Shown here: in pieces, positions 7,644-13,965 of the stretch | Layout of the letters: each line of letters starts with the position of its first letter | Numbering within the stretch: position 1 is the first letter of the stretch | Virus record (IMG/VR): IMGVR_UViG_3300047328_000107 | Span: 1-33,240 of that record | DNA: 33,240 nucleotides | Direction: 5' to 3' (one strand) | Source: a virus | The notes under the pieces: model-generated | The model's database searches: none | What the model was told of the DNA's origin: nothing | The model's input: only the letters and a program-made list of their open reading frames with translations | Translations under genes and position numbers: made by a program

Positions 7644-7912
7644 GGGGTGTCCTCCGAGTTGCCGGCGTGGAACACCCGGACGGGCAGCGCCTTCGAGCAG
7701 TCGAGCGCGTGGGCATGCAGCAGCCGTGACCAAGCCGCTCGGAGGCTCACCTCGTCGGCCGCCACCAGGATCACCTCCGGCCCATCGGCCGGCAGCTTCG
7801 CTGCAACCGCAATTCCGCCGTAGGCGATGCCGCGGGCAGTGCTGTGGCTACGCCGGAGCGCCACCTCTCGCGAGCGCTGGGCGATGGGGAGGGCGATGAC
7901 GCGGCCGGTCAT
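7640..7912 (-). CDS. Small early protein upstream of the transposase, unknown (90 aa)
   Basis: Start at 7912 has an excellent GGAGGAG ribosome binding site 6 nt upstream and overlaps the preceding stop (ATGA). The N-terminus is basic (LPIAQRSREVALRRSHS). The rest alternates beta strands and helices (GGIAVAAKLPADGPEVILVAADEVSLRAAW), with no recognised motif. It sits between the gp16-family regulator and transposase, a place where BcepMu-like phages carry short unassigned genes. Confidence 0.75.
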   Translation of the reverse strand: MTGRVIALPIAQRSREVALRRSHSTARGIAYGGIAVAAKLPADGPEVILVAADEVSLRAAWSRLLHAHALDCSKALPVRVFHAGNSEDTP

Positions 7913-8190
7913 GGATGGCTCCTCCCCCCCTTGACCGCGGCCAGCGCCAACTTGGGCTTCGTGGGGGGCACGCCAAGCTGCCTCGGTGAAACAACCCGGC
8001 CAACCTTCAAGCCAAGCCCAATCGCGATGCGGTGTGCCTCGCCACGGGTCGCCTTGAGGCGACCGGACAGCACGGCCTTGGTGACCTCGTAGGAGACGTT
8101 ATGCGCCCGCGCCCACTCGGCGAGCGATATCCCTGCCTCTGCGAACTCCTCCCTCACCTGGGAAGGTGTTTTGATTCTTTGACGCTGCAT
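7909..8190 (-). CDS. BcepMu gp16-family phage DNA-binding protein (93 aa)
   Basis: Matches the BcepMu gp16 family of phage-associated HTH proteins: IKTPSQVREEFAEAGISLAEWARAHNVSYEVTKAVLSGR, followed by RGEAHRIAIGLGLKVG. It is the first gene of the leftward early operon and probably acts like Ner, repressing the early/repressor promoters during lytic growth; the role is inferred by position. Starts at 8190 and 8199 are both possible and neither has a strong ribosome binding site; a still longer reading would begin inside the divergent repressor leader and is rejected. The C-terminus is basic. Confidence 0.85.
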   Translation of the reverse strand: MQRQRIKTPSQVREEFAEAGISLAEWARAHNVSYEVTKAVLSGRLKATRGEAHRIAIGLGLKVGRVVSPRQLGVPPTKPKLALAAVKGGRSHP

Positions 8191-8225
8191 CGGTAGCATT
8201 CGTGCCAGTCGGGGTCTACTGGTGA

Positions 8226-8264
8226 CTATTTTCGCTATTTGGCGAATTCTGTCAAACAGCGAAT
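8226..8264 (-). promoter_or_regulatory. Early leftward promoter with overlapping operator-like inverted repeats
   Basis: On the minus strand there is a perfect TTGACA (8255-8250), a 17-nt spacer, and an AT-rich AAAATA (8232-8227). The -35 is consensus and the -10 is poor. The spacer contains the dyad TTCGC-6-GCGAA (8231-8246). A second copy of GCGAAT lies at 8259-8264, and CTGT-3-ACAG (8249-8259) overlaps the -35. Together these look like operator sites for the flanking HTH proteins. The rightward repressor promoter must overlap this region; a weak TTGGCG-17-AATACC is visible but unconvincing. Confidence 0.5.
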
Positions 8265-8313
8265 ACCCGCGTCTGCAACACGTGGGGTCAAGCCCCATCA
8301 AGGCCTTCGCGCA

Positions 8314-8781
8314 ATGCCACGCAAATCAAGAACGTCTACGCCGGCTGACGAGGACCTGGCAAGGGGGTTGGGCGCGCGCATCAAGGATCTGCGTCTGGCA
8401 CTTGGCCTCAGCCCCGCCGAGTTCGCGGCAGCGGGCGGCGTTAGCCAGGCTCATCAATACCGCGTCGAATCTGGAGAGCGGGTCGCTGACGCGATCTACC
8501 TCTTGAAGGTCGCGACGACGTTCAAGGTCGATCTGGGACGCCTACTCGCCGACGACCGCGAAGAGGCTGCAGTGGATGCTGGCCTCTTGGGCGTGCCTGC
8601 GCGAGAAGTGGCATTGCCGCGAGGCAAAGGGCATGAAGCCCTGACGACAATCCTGGACGCCAAGGAGCAAGAGCTGATTTCCAACTACCGAGCTGCTGCT
8701 GACGAAGGCCGCCGCTTGATCGAGCAGGCGGGGACGACAGTACCCAAGCGCCAGGTCTCGCGCGTCAAGAAGGCTGCGTAG
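8314..8781 (+). CDS. HTH (XRE-type) repressor-like regulator (155 aa)
   Basis: Divergent from the early operon, as expected for the lysogeny repressor of a BcepMu-like phage. Residues about 18-75 form a Cro/C1-type HTH domain: LGARIKDLRLALGLSPAEFAAAGGVSQAHQYRVESGER, then a helix KVATTFKVDLGRLLAD. The C-terminal half has a long helix (KEQELISNYRAAADEGRRLIEQA) suited to dimerisation and ends in a basic tail. The start at 8314 is preferred over a frame-open ATG-less extension to 8239, because that extension would lie inside the operator region. Role as maintenance repressor is inferred from position and domain. Confidence 0.8.
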   Translation: MPRKSRTSTPADEDLARGLGARIKDLRLALGLSPAEFAAAGGVSQAHQYRVESGERVADAIYLLKVATTFKVDLGRLLADDREEAAVDAGLLGVPAREVALPRGKGHEALTTILDAKEQELISNYRAAADEGRRLIEQAGTTVPKRQVSRVKKAA

Positions 8782-8791
8782 CCGACCTCGC

Positions 8792-8810
8792 GGGGGGCAC
8801 TGTGCCCCCC
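8792..8810 (+). terminator. GC-rich hairpin after the repressor gene
   Basis: GGGGGGCA-CTG-TGCCCCCC forms an 8-bp stem with a 3-nt loop 10 nt after the repressor stop. It is followed by TTCTG rather than a T run, so it is a hairpin consistent with, but not proof of, an intrinsic terminator insulating the lipoprotein gene. Confidence 0.5.
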
Positions 8811-8953
8811 TTCTGAACGAAAGGCGTTGACCGAACCCGACACTCGATATCAACATTTCGTCGATGCCGAATCACTGCAATCCGAGCAACATGGAAGGCG
8901 GCAGACGGATGCGCGTGTGATCCCGACATTACGGACGAACCGGAGGAACGTTG

Positions 8954-9745
8954 ATGATGTGGTGCGATCGTTCGGTAGGAATCAGCCTCGCCACGTTGAT
9001 GTGTGCCGTCGGGACGCTGTCGGCATGCGGCAAAGGAGACGTGACTCCGGCCACGGATGCGGGTAGTTCCAGCTCGCCGGAAAAGACTTCTGCATCGCCA
9101 CCGGCAGCACCTCCGCCGGTCTCAGCTGGCGACTGGCGTGCCGCGCTTGCTGGTTCGTTCGCAGAGCAAGACGTTCGGGCTGGAGACGACGGCGTAACGG
9201 CGTTCAATGCCTGCTTTCAGCCGAGGAGCGCCCCTCCGAAGTGCATGCCGCTAGCATTCGCGAAGAGGGATGCCTTTCGGAAGCTGCGCAACTTCACCCC
9301 AGCCCGATCGGAGTTGGCGAGTTCCGAGATCATGGCCGAAACCGCCTTTCGAAGCGATGTCGTCTTGCCCGACTGCGGCCTTCCAATGGTCGTGCTTAGA
9401 CCAACCTACATCGCAAGGTCTTGGCTGTTCATGAACCAACTCGCCGTAATGGTCGACGGCGAAGTCATCCTCGACAAGGCCTTTGACTCCGAGAAGGTGG
9501 ACCGAACTACCATCTCGAAAGGCGTTAGGGAGGAAGGCACTGTTAGGCTCAACGAACAGGAGATTGATGCCTTGCGTAAGGTCGGCAAGAAGAAGCCAAC
9601 AATAAGATTCACTGGCGATCGCGGCTATGTGACCGTCAACAAGGGACCGTTCTCCTGGGGCGAGGACATAGGAGATCTGCTGTCGATATACGACCAGCTG
9701 CAGTCCGCCCTGAAGGACAAACAACCGAAGACCTGCAGCGCTTAA
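8954..9745 (+). CDS. Putative lipoprotein cargo (moron) gene (263 aa)
   Basis: ATG at 8954 has GGAGGA 6 nt upstream. The N-terminus is a lipoprotein signal: hydrophobic ISLATLMCAVG, then lipobox TLSAC with C25 as the lipidation site. A Ser/Pro-rich linker (about 30-58) follows, then a globular domain of about 200 residues with six cysteines after the lipobox. The family is not recognised. GC is visibly lower than the virion genes (33/60 in 9481-9540 against 43/60 in 15301-15360). It stands alone between the repressor and the late promoter, bounded upstream by a hairpin. This is the usual place and look of a lysogenic-conversion gene expressed from the prophage, possibly acting at the envelope, for example in surface change or superinfection exclusion (inference). 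Confidence 0.7.
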   Translation: MMWCDRSVGISLATLMCAVGTLSACGKGDVTPATDAGSSSSPEKTSASPPAAPPPVSAGDWRAALAGSFAEQDVRAGDDGVTAFNACFQPRSAPPKCMPLAFAKRDAFRKLRNFTPARSELASSEIMAETAFRSDVVLPDCGLPMVVLRPTYIARSWLFMNQLAVMVDGEVILDKAFDSEKVDRTTISKGVREEGTVRLNEQEIDALRKVGKKKPTIRFTGDRGYVTVNKGPFSWGEDIGDLLSIYDQLQSALKDKQPKTCSA

Positions 9746-9798
9746 GCGAGCATCGAGAAGGGCCACTGGGCACCAGTCGACCATTGCGCCGACCCTTG

Positions 9799-9828
9799 TT
9801 GACCGCGCGACGGCCCACGTGCTACCTT
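9799..9828 (+). promoter_or_regulatory. Promoter for the lysis/packaging operon
   Basis: TTGACC (9799-9804), an 18-nt spacer, and TACCTT (9823-9828) with an extended TG at 9820-9821. The same geometry (TTGCCG-18-TAGCCT with TG) occurs at 19140-19169 before the second virion operon, and both are followed by the same palindrome. Agreement between the two sites is the main support. Confidence 0.55.
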
Positions 9829-9847
9829 GAATAGATATCGGGCGGTG

Positions 9848-9871
9848 CACGGCTGAACTAGTTCAGCCGTG
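9848..9871 (+). promoter_or_regulatory. Perfect 24-bp palindrome downstream of the lysis-operon promoter
   Basis: Both arms read CACGGCTGAAC..., giving the core CGGCTGAAC-TA-GTTCAGCCG with outer CA/TG also paired. It begins about 20 nt after the -10, so it lies in the predicted 5' leader, 34 nt before the endolysin start. It could be a dimer-binding operator in DNA or a 10-bp RNA hairpin with a CUAG loop. A second copy of the 9+2+9 core is at 19194-19213. Confidence 0.65.
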
Positions 9872-9905
9872 ACCACTCCCCCCCGGCCCGCGACGATGCG
9901 GGCCC

Positions 9906-10454
9906 ATGCTGCCTCCCCGCTCCACCACCGCCTCAGTCCAGCTCGGCCGAGCCGCGCGCATGGTGCTCGCGGCACTGTCGCTCACCGCTGCCGGACTCGT
10001 GGGGCTGGCAATCGACGAGGGTTACAGCGAGCAGGCGATCATTCCGACCAAGGGGGATCGGCCGACGATCGGCTTCGGCTCCACCACCCGCGCCGATGGC
10101 TCACCGGTGCGGATGGGGGACACCACCACACCGGTCAGAGCCCTGCAGCGCATGCTGGCTGACGTCCAGCAGTTCGAGGGTGCGCTGAAGCGCTGCGTCA
10201 AGGTGCCGCTGCACCAGGCGGAGTACGACGCCTACATCAACCTCTCCTACAACATCGGCGCCGGAGCCTTCTGCAACTCCACCCTCGTGCGCAAGCTCAA
10301 CGCCGAGGACTACGCCGGCGCGTGCGACGAGATCCTGCGCTGGTACATGTTCAACGGTTTCGACTGCCGGACACCGGGCAACAAGGTGTGCGCCGGCCTC
10401 TGGACACGCCGCCAGGAGTTGCACCGTCAATGCGCCGGAGCGGGCGAGCTGTGA
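9906..10454 (+). CDS. SAR-type endolysin, GH24 lysozyme (182 aa)
   Basis: Degrades peptidoglycan for host lysis. A weakly hydrophobic Ala/Leu/Gly-rich segment (about residues 19-36, MVLAALSLTAAGLVGLA) looks like a signal-anchor-release helix. It is followed directly by the GH24 motif: E38 in DEGYSE, then KGDRPTIGFG with T54, and later YNIGAGAFCNSTLVRKLN and the C-terminal GLWTRRQELHRQC. The catalytic Glu and the TIGFG block are clear; the middle Asp of the classical Glu-Asp-Thr triad is not at the usual spacing (D51 is the nearest), as in other lysozymes with a GD(R/V)PT motif. The cytoplasmic start has no strong ribosome binding site. It overlaps the spanin gene as GTGA. Confidence 0.9.
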   Translation: MLPPRSTTASVQLGRAARMVLAALSLTAAGLVGLAIDEGYSEQAIIPTKGDRPTIGFGSTTRADGSPVRMGDTTTPVRALQRMLADVQQFEGALKRCVKVPLHQAEYDAYINLSYNIGAGAFCNSTLVRKLNAEDYAGACDEILRWYMFNGFDCRTPGNKVCAGLWTRRQELHRQCAGAGEL

Positions 10455-11113
10455 GCACTCCGCAAGCGCTCGCCGTTCGCGCGCTCGCGCTGCTCGTGGT
10501 CGCCCTTGTCGCCGGCGGGGCCGGCTACCTGTGGGGCCGCGAGGCGGCGCACAGCGGGCAGGCAGCCAAGGCCGCGCGCGTCGCCACGCAGCAACTGCGG
10601 GGCTACCAGGACGAGGTCCGCCTGGCCAACCAGGCCGAAGCCACTTTCCTCGACCAACACCGGACCATGGAGGCCCGCTATGCCGCGCTCGATCGTGCCC
10701 ATCGTGATCTTCTTGGCCGTATGCCTCTTGCCGTGCCTGCTCGGGTGGACCGTCGCGTGGCTGGTGACCCGGTGGGAAGCGGCCTGGTGCGCAAAGTGGA
10801 AGCGCCTGTGGCTCGCGTCGGAACTGCGCCTGGTGTTGGCCCTGCAGACGTGGCCGCTGCTGACGATGCTGACCCTGAGCTCACTCTGGCTGCTGTCCGG
10901 GTGTGGAACGCTGCCCTCACCGGCACCGACGCGCCGTCCGGTGCCTGCGGCCCTGCTGCAGATGCCGCGGGAGCCGATGCCGCTTGTGCCCGCAGCTCCG
11001 GCCTCCGCCTCTCCGACGCCTGGAACAACCAGCGCGCCAACGCCCAAGCCTGTGCCTTCGACCGGCAGCAGCTCCGCCACCTGATCGAGTTCCTCACGCA
11101 GGACCGGGACTGA
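10451..11113 (+). CDS. Rz-like inner-membrane spanin (i-spanin), 220 aa
   Basis: Starts with GTG at 10451 overlapping the endolysin stop. An N-terminal transmembrane helix (ALALLVVALVAGGAGYLWG, about residues 10-30) is followed by a helical, coiled-coil-like periplasmic region (KAARVATQQLRGYQDEVRLANQAEATFLDQ). The Pro/Ala-rich middle corresponds to the part overlapped by another reading frame, and the C-terminal helix (LSDAWNNQRANAQACAFDRQQLRHLIEF) is conserved-looking. With the o-spanin encoded in another frame it would fuse inner and outer membranes at lysis. It is longer than lambda Rz (153 aa), apparently because the overlapped part was extended. Confidence 0.8.
   Translation: MSTPQALAVRALALLVVALVAGGAGYLWGREAAHSGQAAKAARVATQQLRGYQDEVRLANQAEATFLDQHRTMEARYAALDRAHRDLLGRMPLAVPARVDRRVAGDPVGSGLVRKVEAPVARVGTAPGVGPADVAAADDADPELTLAAVRVWNAALTGTDAPSGACGPAADAAGADAACARSSGLRLSDAWNNQRANAQACAFDRQQLRHLIEFLTQDRD
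10680..11084 (+). CDS. Rz1-like lipoprotein (o-spanin) embedded in the Rz gene
   Basis: It lies wholly within the i-spanin gene in another frame, as Rz1 does in lambda. ATG at 10680 has GGAGG 6 nt upstream and gives 134 aa. This begins with a hydrophobic helix (IVPIVIFLAVCLLPCLLGW), then a basic stretch, a second hydrophobic segment (LTMLTLSSLWLL) and a lipobox LLSGC with C75. A proline-rich tail with the Rz1-like VPAALLQMPREPMPLVP follows. A lipoprotein with an extra N-terminal helix is unusual. Alternative starts nearer the lipobox are GTG 10833 and ATG 10866, without clear ribosome binding sites. The extra helix could be a second product, for example holin-like, sharing the frame. Confidence 0.7.
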   Translation: MPRSIVPIVIFLAVCLLPCLLGWTVAWLVTRWEAAWCAKWKRLWLASELRLVLALQTWPLLTMLTLSSLWLLSGCGTLPSPAPTRRPVPAALLQMPREPMPLVPAAPASASPTPGTTSAPTPKPVPSTGSSSAT

Positions 11114-11121
11114 AACCCTCC

Positions 11122-11361
11122 ATGGACAACGACGAGAAGATCATGCTCGGCCGCATCGACGGAAAGCTCGACGGCATTGCCGAGCATCTGCAGCGCCAGG
11201 ACAAGCGGCTCGACACGATCGACGAGCGCCTGCGCGTCGTCGAGCAGAAGGCGGCCATAGCCGGCGCAATGAGCGGCGGCGCCATGAGCGTGGGCGTGGC
11301 CCTGATCATCGAAGGCATCAAGAGCTGGCTCGGCCGCGGCGGCCCGGGGGTCGGCCCCTGA
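11122..11361 (+). CDS. Small membrane protein with coiled coil, possible holin-class (79 aa)
   Basis: The N-terminal two thirds form a charged helix (IDGKLDGIAEHLQRQDKRLDTIDERLRVVEQK) and the C-terminal third a Gly/Ala-rich membrane helix (AGAMSGGAMSVGVALIIEGI). This layout resembles XhlA-like holin-accessory proteins. It follows the spanins and precedes the small terminase by one base, so it is in the lysis-packaging operon. No other obvious holin is visible; with a SAR endolysin a pinholin would suffice. The function is inferred from topology and place. Confidence 0.65.
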   Translation: MDNDEKIMLGRIDGKLDGIAEHLQRQDKRLDTIDERLRVVEQKAAIAGAMSGGAMSVGVALIIEGIKSWLGRGGPGVGP

Positions 11362-11362
11362 G

Positions 11363-11860
11363 ATGGCCCACCCTCACGAGAAGCGCACCCAGCTCCGCGG
11401 CCTGTTCGTCTACCAGCGCATGCCGATGGAGACGGCGTGCAAGAAGGTCGGCGTTCCGAAGAGCACCGGCAACCGCTGGAAAGCCGAGGCTTCTGCCGCC
11501 GGCGACGACTGGGACACCGTGCGAGCGGCCGTCGCCTTGGGCGACGAGAACTTCGCCAGCCTGAGCAAGAAGCTGCTCGAAGACTACCTGGTGCAGCACC
11601 AGGCCACGATGGACCTGCTTCGCGACGCCAAGGACATGAGCCCGCGCGACCGCGCCGAGACCCTGGCCAGCATGAGCGACAGCTTCAACAAGACGATGGC
11701 CAGCTTCCGGCGCCTGTCGCCCGAGCTAAACCGCCAGTCCATCGCCCTGGACGTTCTGCAACGGCTGGCGCAGTTCTGCCAGAGCCGGTTCCCGAAGCAC
11801 GCGGAGATGCTGCTGGAGCTGCTGGAGCCGTTCGGGGAAGAGCTGGCGAAGGTTCGGTGA
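11363..11860 (+). CDS. Terminase small subunit-like protein, DUF1804 (165 aa)
   Basis: Looks like the DUF1804 family found in transposable phages next to the large terminase. It has an N-terminal HTH (KRTQLRGLFVYQRMPMETACKKVGVPKSTGNRWKAEA), a helical middle (FASLSKKLLEDYLVQHQATMDLL), and a C-terminal oligomerisation-like part (NRQSIALDVLQRLAQFCQSRFPKHAEMLLELL). It would recognise phage DNA and control packaging. The start is ATG at 11363, one base after the previous stop. It is separated from its partner, the large subunit, by 416 nt holding an antisense gene, which is unusual. Confidence 0.85.
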   Translation: MAHPHEKRTQLRGLFVYQRMPMETACKKVGVPKSTGNRWKAEASAAGDDWDTVRAAVALGDENFASLSKKLLEDYLVQHQATMDLLRDAKDMSPRDRAETLASMSDSFNKTMASFRRLSPELNRQSIALDVLQRLAQFCQSRFPKHAEMLLELLEPFGEELAKVR

Positions 11861-11910
11861 GGGGACGTAGGCGCCTTAGCCCCCCTCGCCTCCACTCACA
11901 GCACAAGTAC

Positions 11911-12126
11911 TCAATCCGAATCGTCGCCAGCCGCGTCGGAGCCTATGTCGACATCTATGCCGTCAAGGAGACCAGCAGCGCGTCTCAGGTCGGTCAGATC
12001 CGGCTTCTTTCCCTCTATGACGCTACCGAGCACACCGAAAACTGCGGGGATCGCAAGCAGACCGGTCGCGGCCAAGGACGCCATAGCGATGGCGTCTGCG
12101 ATTCTTTCTTCAAGACTCTTGGGCAT
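11911..12126 (-). CDS. Antisense small membrane protein between terminase genes (71 aa)
   Basis: It is the only convincing minus-strand gene in the late region. ATG at 12126 has AGGAG 7-8 nt upstream. The protein begins with a short charged helix (PKSLEERIADAI), then one hydrophobic helix (MASLAATGLLAIPAVFGVLGSVI, about residues 15-38), then an acidic C-terminus (LLDGIDVDIGSDAAGDDSD). The family is not recognised. GC is lower than in neighbours. A promoter-like TTGCAG-17-TAAAAG lies at 12230-12202 on the same strand. Independent promoter, opposite strand and small membrane topology fit a cargo gene expressed in the lysogen, for example superinfection exclusion (inference). Confidence 0.6.
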   Translation of the reverse strand: MPKSLEERIADAIAMASLAATGLLAIPAVFGVLGSVIEGKKPDLTDLRRAAGLLDGIDVDIGSDAAGDDSD

Positions 12127-12201
12127 CTCGTCTCTCCTGTTCGGCGATCGCACAGAAGGGAGCACACAGCGTCTGGCCCCGTGCAAGTGCAAGACGGCCC
12201 G

Positions 12202-12230
12202 CTTTTACCTGCCACTCCAGAAGCCTGCAA
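12202..12230 (-). promoter_or_regulatory. Promoter candidate for the antisense small gene
   Basis: Minus strand TTGCAG (12230-12225), 17-nt spacer, TAAAAG (12207-12202; 4 of 6 matches to TATAAT). It lies about 75 nt upstream of the start at 12126, in DNA with no other gene. Confidence 0.4.
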
Positions 12231-12276
12231 TCCCACAAATGGTGGGTCTCCCGATCAGGCTCATGCGCTGGGGCGA

Positions 12277-13965
12277 ATGATGGCCAAGAGCAGCAAGGAG
12301 TTCCTCGACGGCCTCGCCGATTTGGCGGAGAGCCTGCGCCGGCAGATCGACGCCAACCTCGACGGATGGAGCCTGGAGGCCGGCGCGATCGCCGAGCGGC
12401 GCCGCAAGGTGTTCGACCCGGTGACCGGCTTCGAGTACTTCGACCGCACCTACTTCCCGCACTACGGCACGGCTGACCCGAGCGAGCTGCACCGCTACCT
12501 CTACCAGCGTCTGCCGCAGATGGTGAACGCGAAGAGCGGGCAGCGCGACGCGATCGCCGCACCCCGGGGCGAGGCGAAGTCGACGAAGGTGTCGATGTCC
12601 TTCGTCACCTGGTGCCTCATCACCGGCGCGAAGTGGTACCCCATCATCGTGATGGACGCCTTCGAGCAGGCGGCCGAGATGCTGGAGGCGATCAAGGCCG
12701 AGCTGGGGAGCAACCCGCGCATCGCGAGCGACTTCCCCGAGGCCGCCGGCCAGGGCAAGGTGTGGCGGGCCGGCGTGATCACCACAGCCAATGGGCGCAA
12801 GGTCGAGGCCTTCGGATCGGCCAAGAAGATCCGCGGCCGGCGCCACGGGCCGCACCGGCCCGACCTGGCGGTGCTCGACGACATCGAGAACGACGAGAAC
12901 GTCAACACGCCCGCGCAGCGCGACAAGCTGCAGAAGTTCGTCACCGCCTCGGTGCTGAACCTCGGCCCGCCGGACGACAGCATGGACGCGATCCTGATCG
13001 GCACCGTGCTTCACTACGACAGCGTGCTGCGGCGCTTCCTGTCGAACCCGCTGTGGAACCGCAAGGTGTTCAAGGCCATCATGCAATGGCCGGACCGCAT
13101 GGACTTGTGGGACGCTTTCGAGGAGCTGCTGCTCAACGCGGAGAACCCCCAGGCCGCCGAGGCTGCGGCCATGCAGATGTACCGCGACAACCAGGCGGCC
13201 ATGGACGCCGGCGCACAGGTGAGCTGGCCGGCGGTTCGACCGTTGGTCAAGCTGATGATCAAGCGGGCACGCGAAGGACACACCGCCTTCGACAGCGAGC
13301 AGCAGAACGATCCCACCGCCGGGGACGACGCGCCCTTTGCCAACAGCATCCGTTTCTGGGTGAACCGCGTGGCCGAATGGGTCTTCTACGGCGCGGCCGA
13401 CCCGTCCCTCGGCCGAGCCGGCTCGGGCCGCGACCCGAGCGCGCTACTGGTGGGCGGATACCAGCGCGTGCTGGGCATCCTCGACGTGGTGGAGGCGAAG
13501 ATCCGCAAGCGCACGCCGGACCGCATCATCAGCGACATCATCGAGCTGCAGCGGGAGTACTGCTGCCTGGTGTGGGGCGTGGAGAGCGTGCAGTTCCAGG
13601 AGTTCCTGCGCACCGAGCTGGTCAAGCGGTCGGCTGCGGCCGGCGTGCCAGTGCCGGCCCGGGCGCTGATGCCGATCTCCGACAAGGAGCTGCGCATCGA
13701 GGCCCTGCAGCCGCACATGCACAACGGGCTGATCCGGCTTCACTCGAGCCAGACCACGCTGATCGACCAGTTCCGGCACTTCCCCAAGGCCGACCACGAC
13801 GACGGGCCCGACGCCCTGTGCATGCTGTGGATGCTGGCTGTGACCGGAGGGGTGGCGGTGGCCAGGCAGAGCGGTGGCGAGCAGGTCAAGACATCGGCAC
13901 CCACCGCCCGGGAGCGGGCCGGCCGCCAGGTACAACGCATGTTTCGCAACGGAGGCCGCGCATGA
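12277..13965 (+). CDS. Terminase large subunit (562 aa)
   Basis: The packaging motor: ATP-driven DNA translocation plus headful nuclease. The N-terminal ATPase domain has a Walker A of the terminase type, PRGEAKST (R97-T103, K101), and Walker B DLAVLDDIE (D201, D202, E204). The C-terminal RNase H-like nuclease has D375 in GAADPSLG and the DHDDGPDAL cluster (D508, D509, D512). Start at 12277 or 12280 (adjacent ATG codons); the frame is open far upstream, but that part overlaps the small terminase gene in another frame and is rejected. The stop overlaps the portal start as ATGA. Length is typical of BcepMu/B3-type enzymes. Confidence 0.93.
   Translation: MMAKSSKEFLDGLADLAESLRRQIDANLDGWSLEAGAIAERRRKVFDPVTGFEYFDRTYFPHYGTADPSELHRYLYQRLPQMVNAKSGQRDAIAAPRGEAKSTKVSMSFVTWCLITGAKWYPIIVMDAFEQAAEMLEAIKAELGSNPRIASDFPEAAGQGKVWRAGVITTANGRKVEAFGSAKKIRGRRHGPHRPDLAVLDDIENDENVNTPAQRDKLQKFVTASVLNLGPPDDSMDAILIGTVLHYDSVLRRFLSNPLWNRKVFKAIMQWPDRMDLWDAFEELLLNAENPQAAEAAAMQMYRDNQAAMDAGAQVSWPAVRPLVKLMIKRAREGHTAFDSEQQNDPTAGDDAPFANSIRFWVNRVAEWVFYGAADPSLGRAGSGRDPSALLVGGYQRVLGILDVVEAKIRKRTPDRIISDIIELQREYCCLVWGVESVQFQEFLRTELVKRSAAAGVPVPARALMPISDKELRIEALQPHMHNGLIRLHSSQTTLIDQFRHFPKADHDDGPDALCMLWMLAVTGGVAVARQSGGEQVKTSAPTARERAGRQVQRMFRNGGRA

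Noticed and set aside
7644-7733. Thirty extra N-terminal codons of the transposase
   Set aside because: They overlap the preceding gene and lack a ribosome binding site, while 7643 has GGAGG and the Mu HTH domain begins there.
8827-9066. Short plus-strand frame before the lipoprotein
   Set aside because: Starts with TTG, has no ribosome binding site, is Arg-rich and overlaps the well-supported lipoprotein gene.
11437-12276. Upstream extension of the large terminase frame
   Set aside because: It runs inside the small terminase gene in another frame and is Arg/Ala-rich without terminase features; the Walker A spacing fits a start at 12277.
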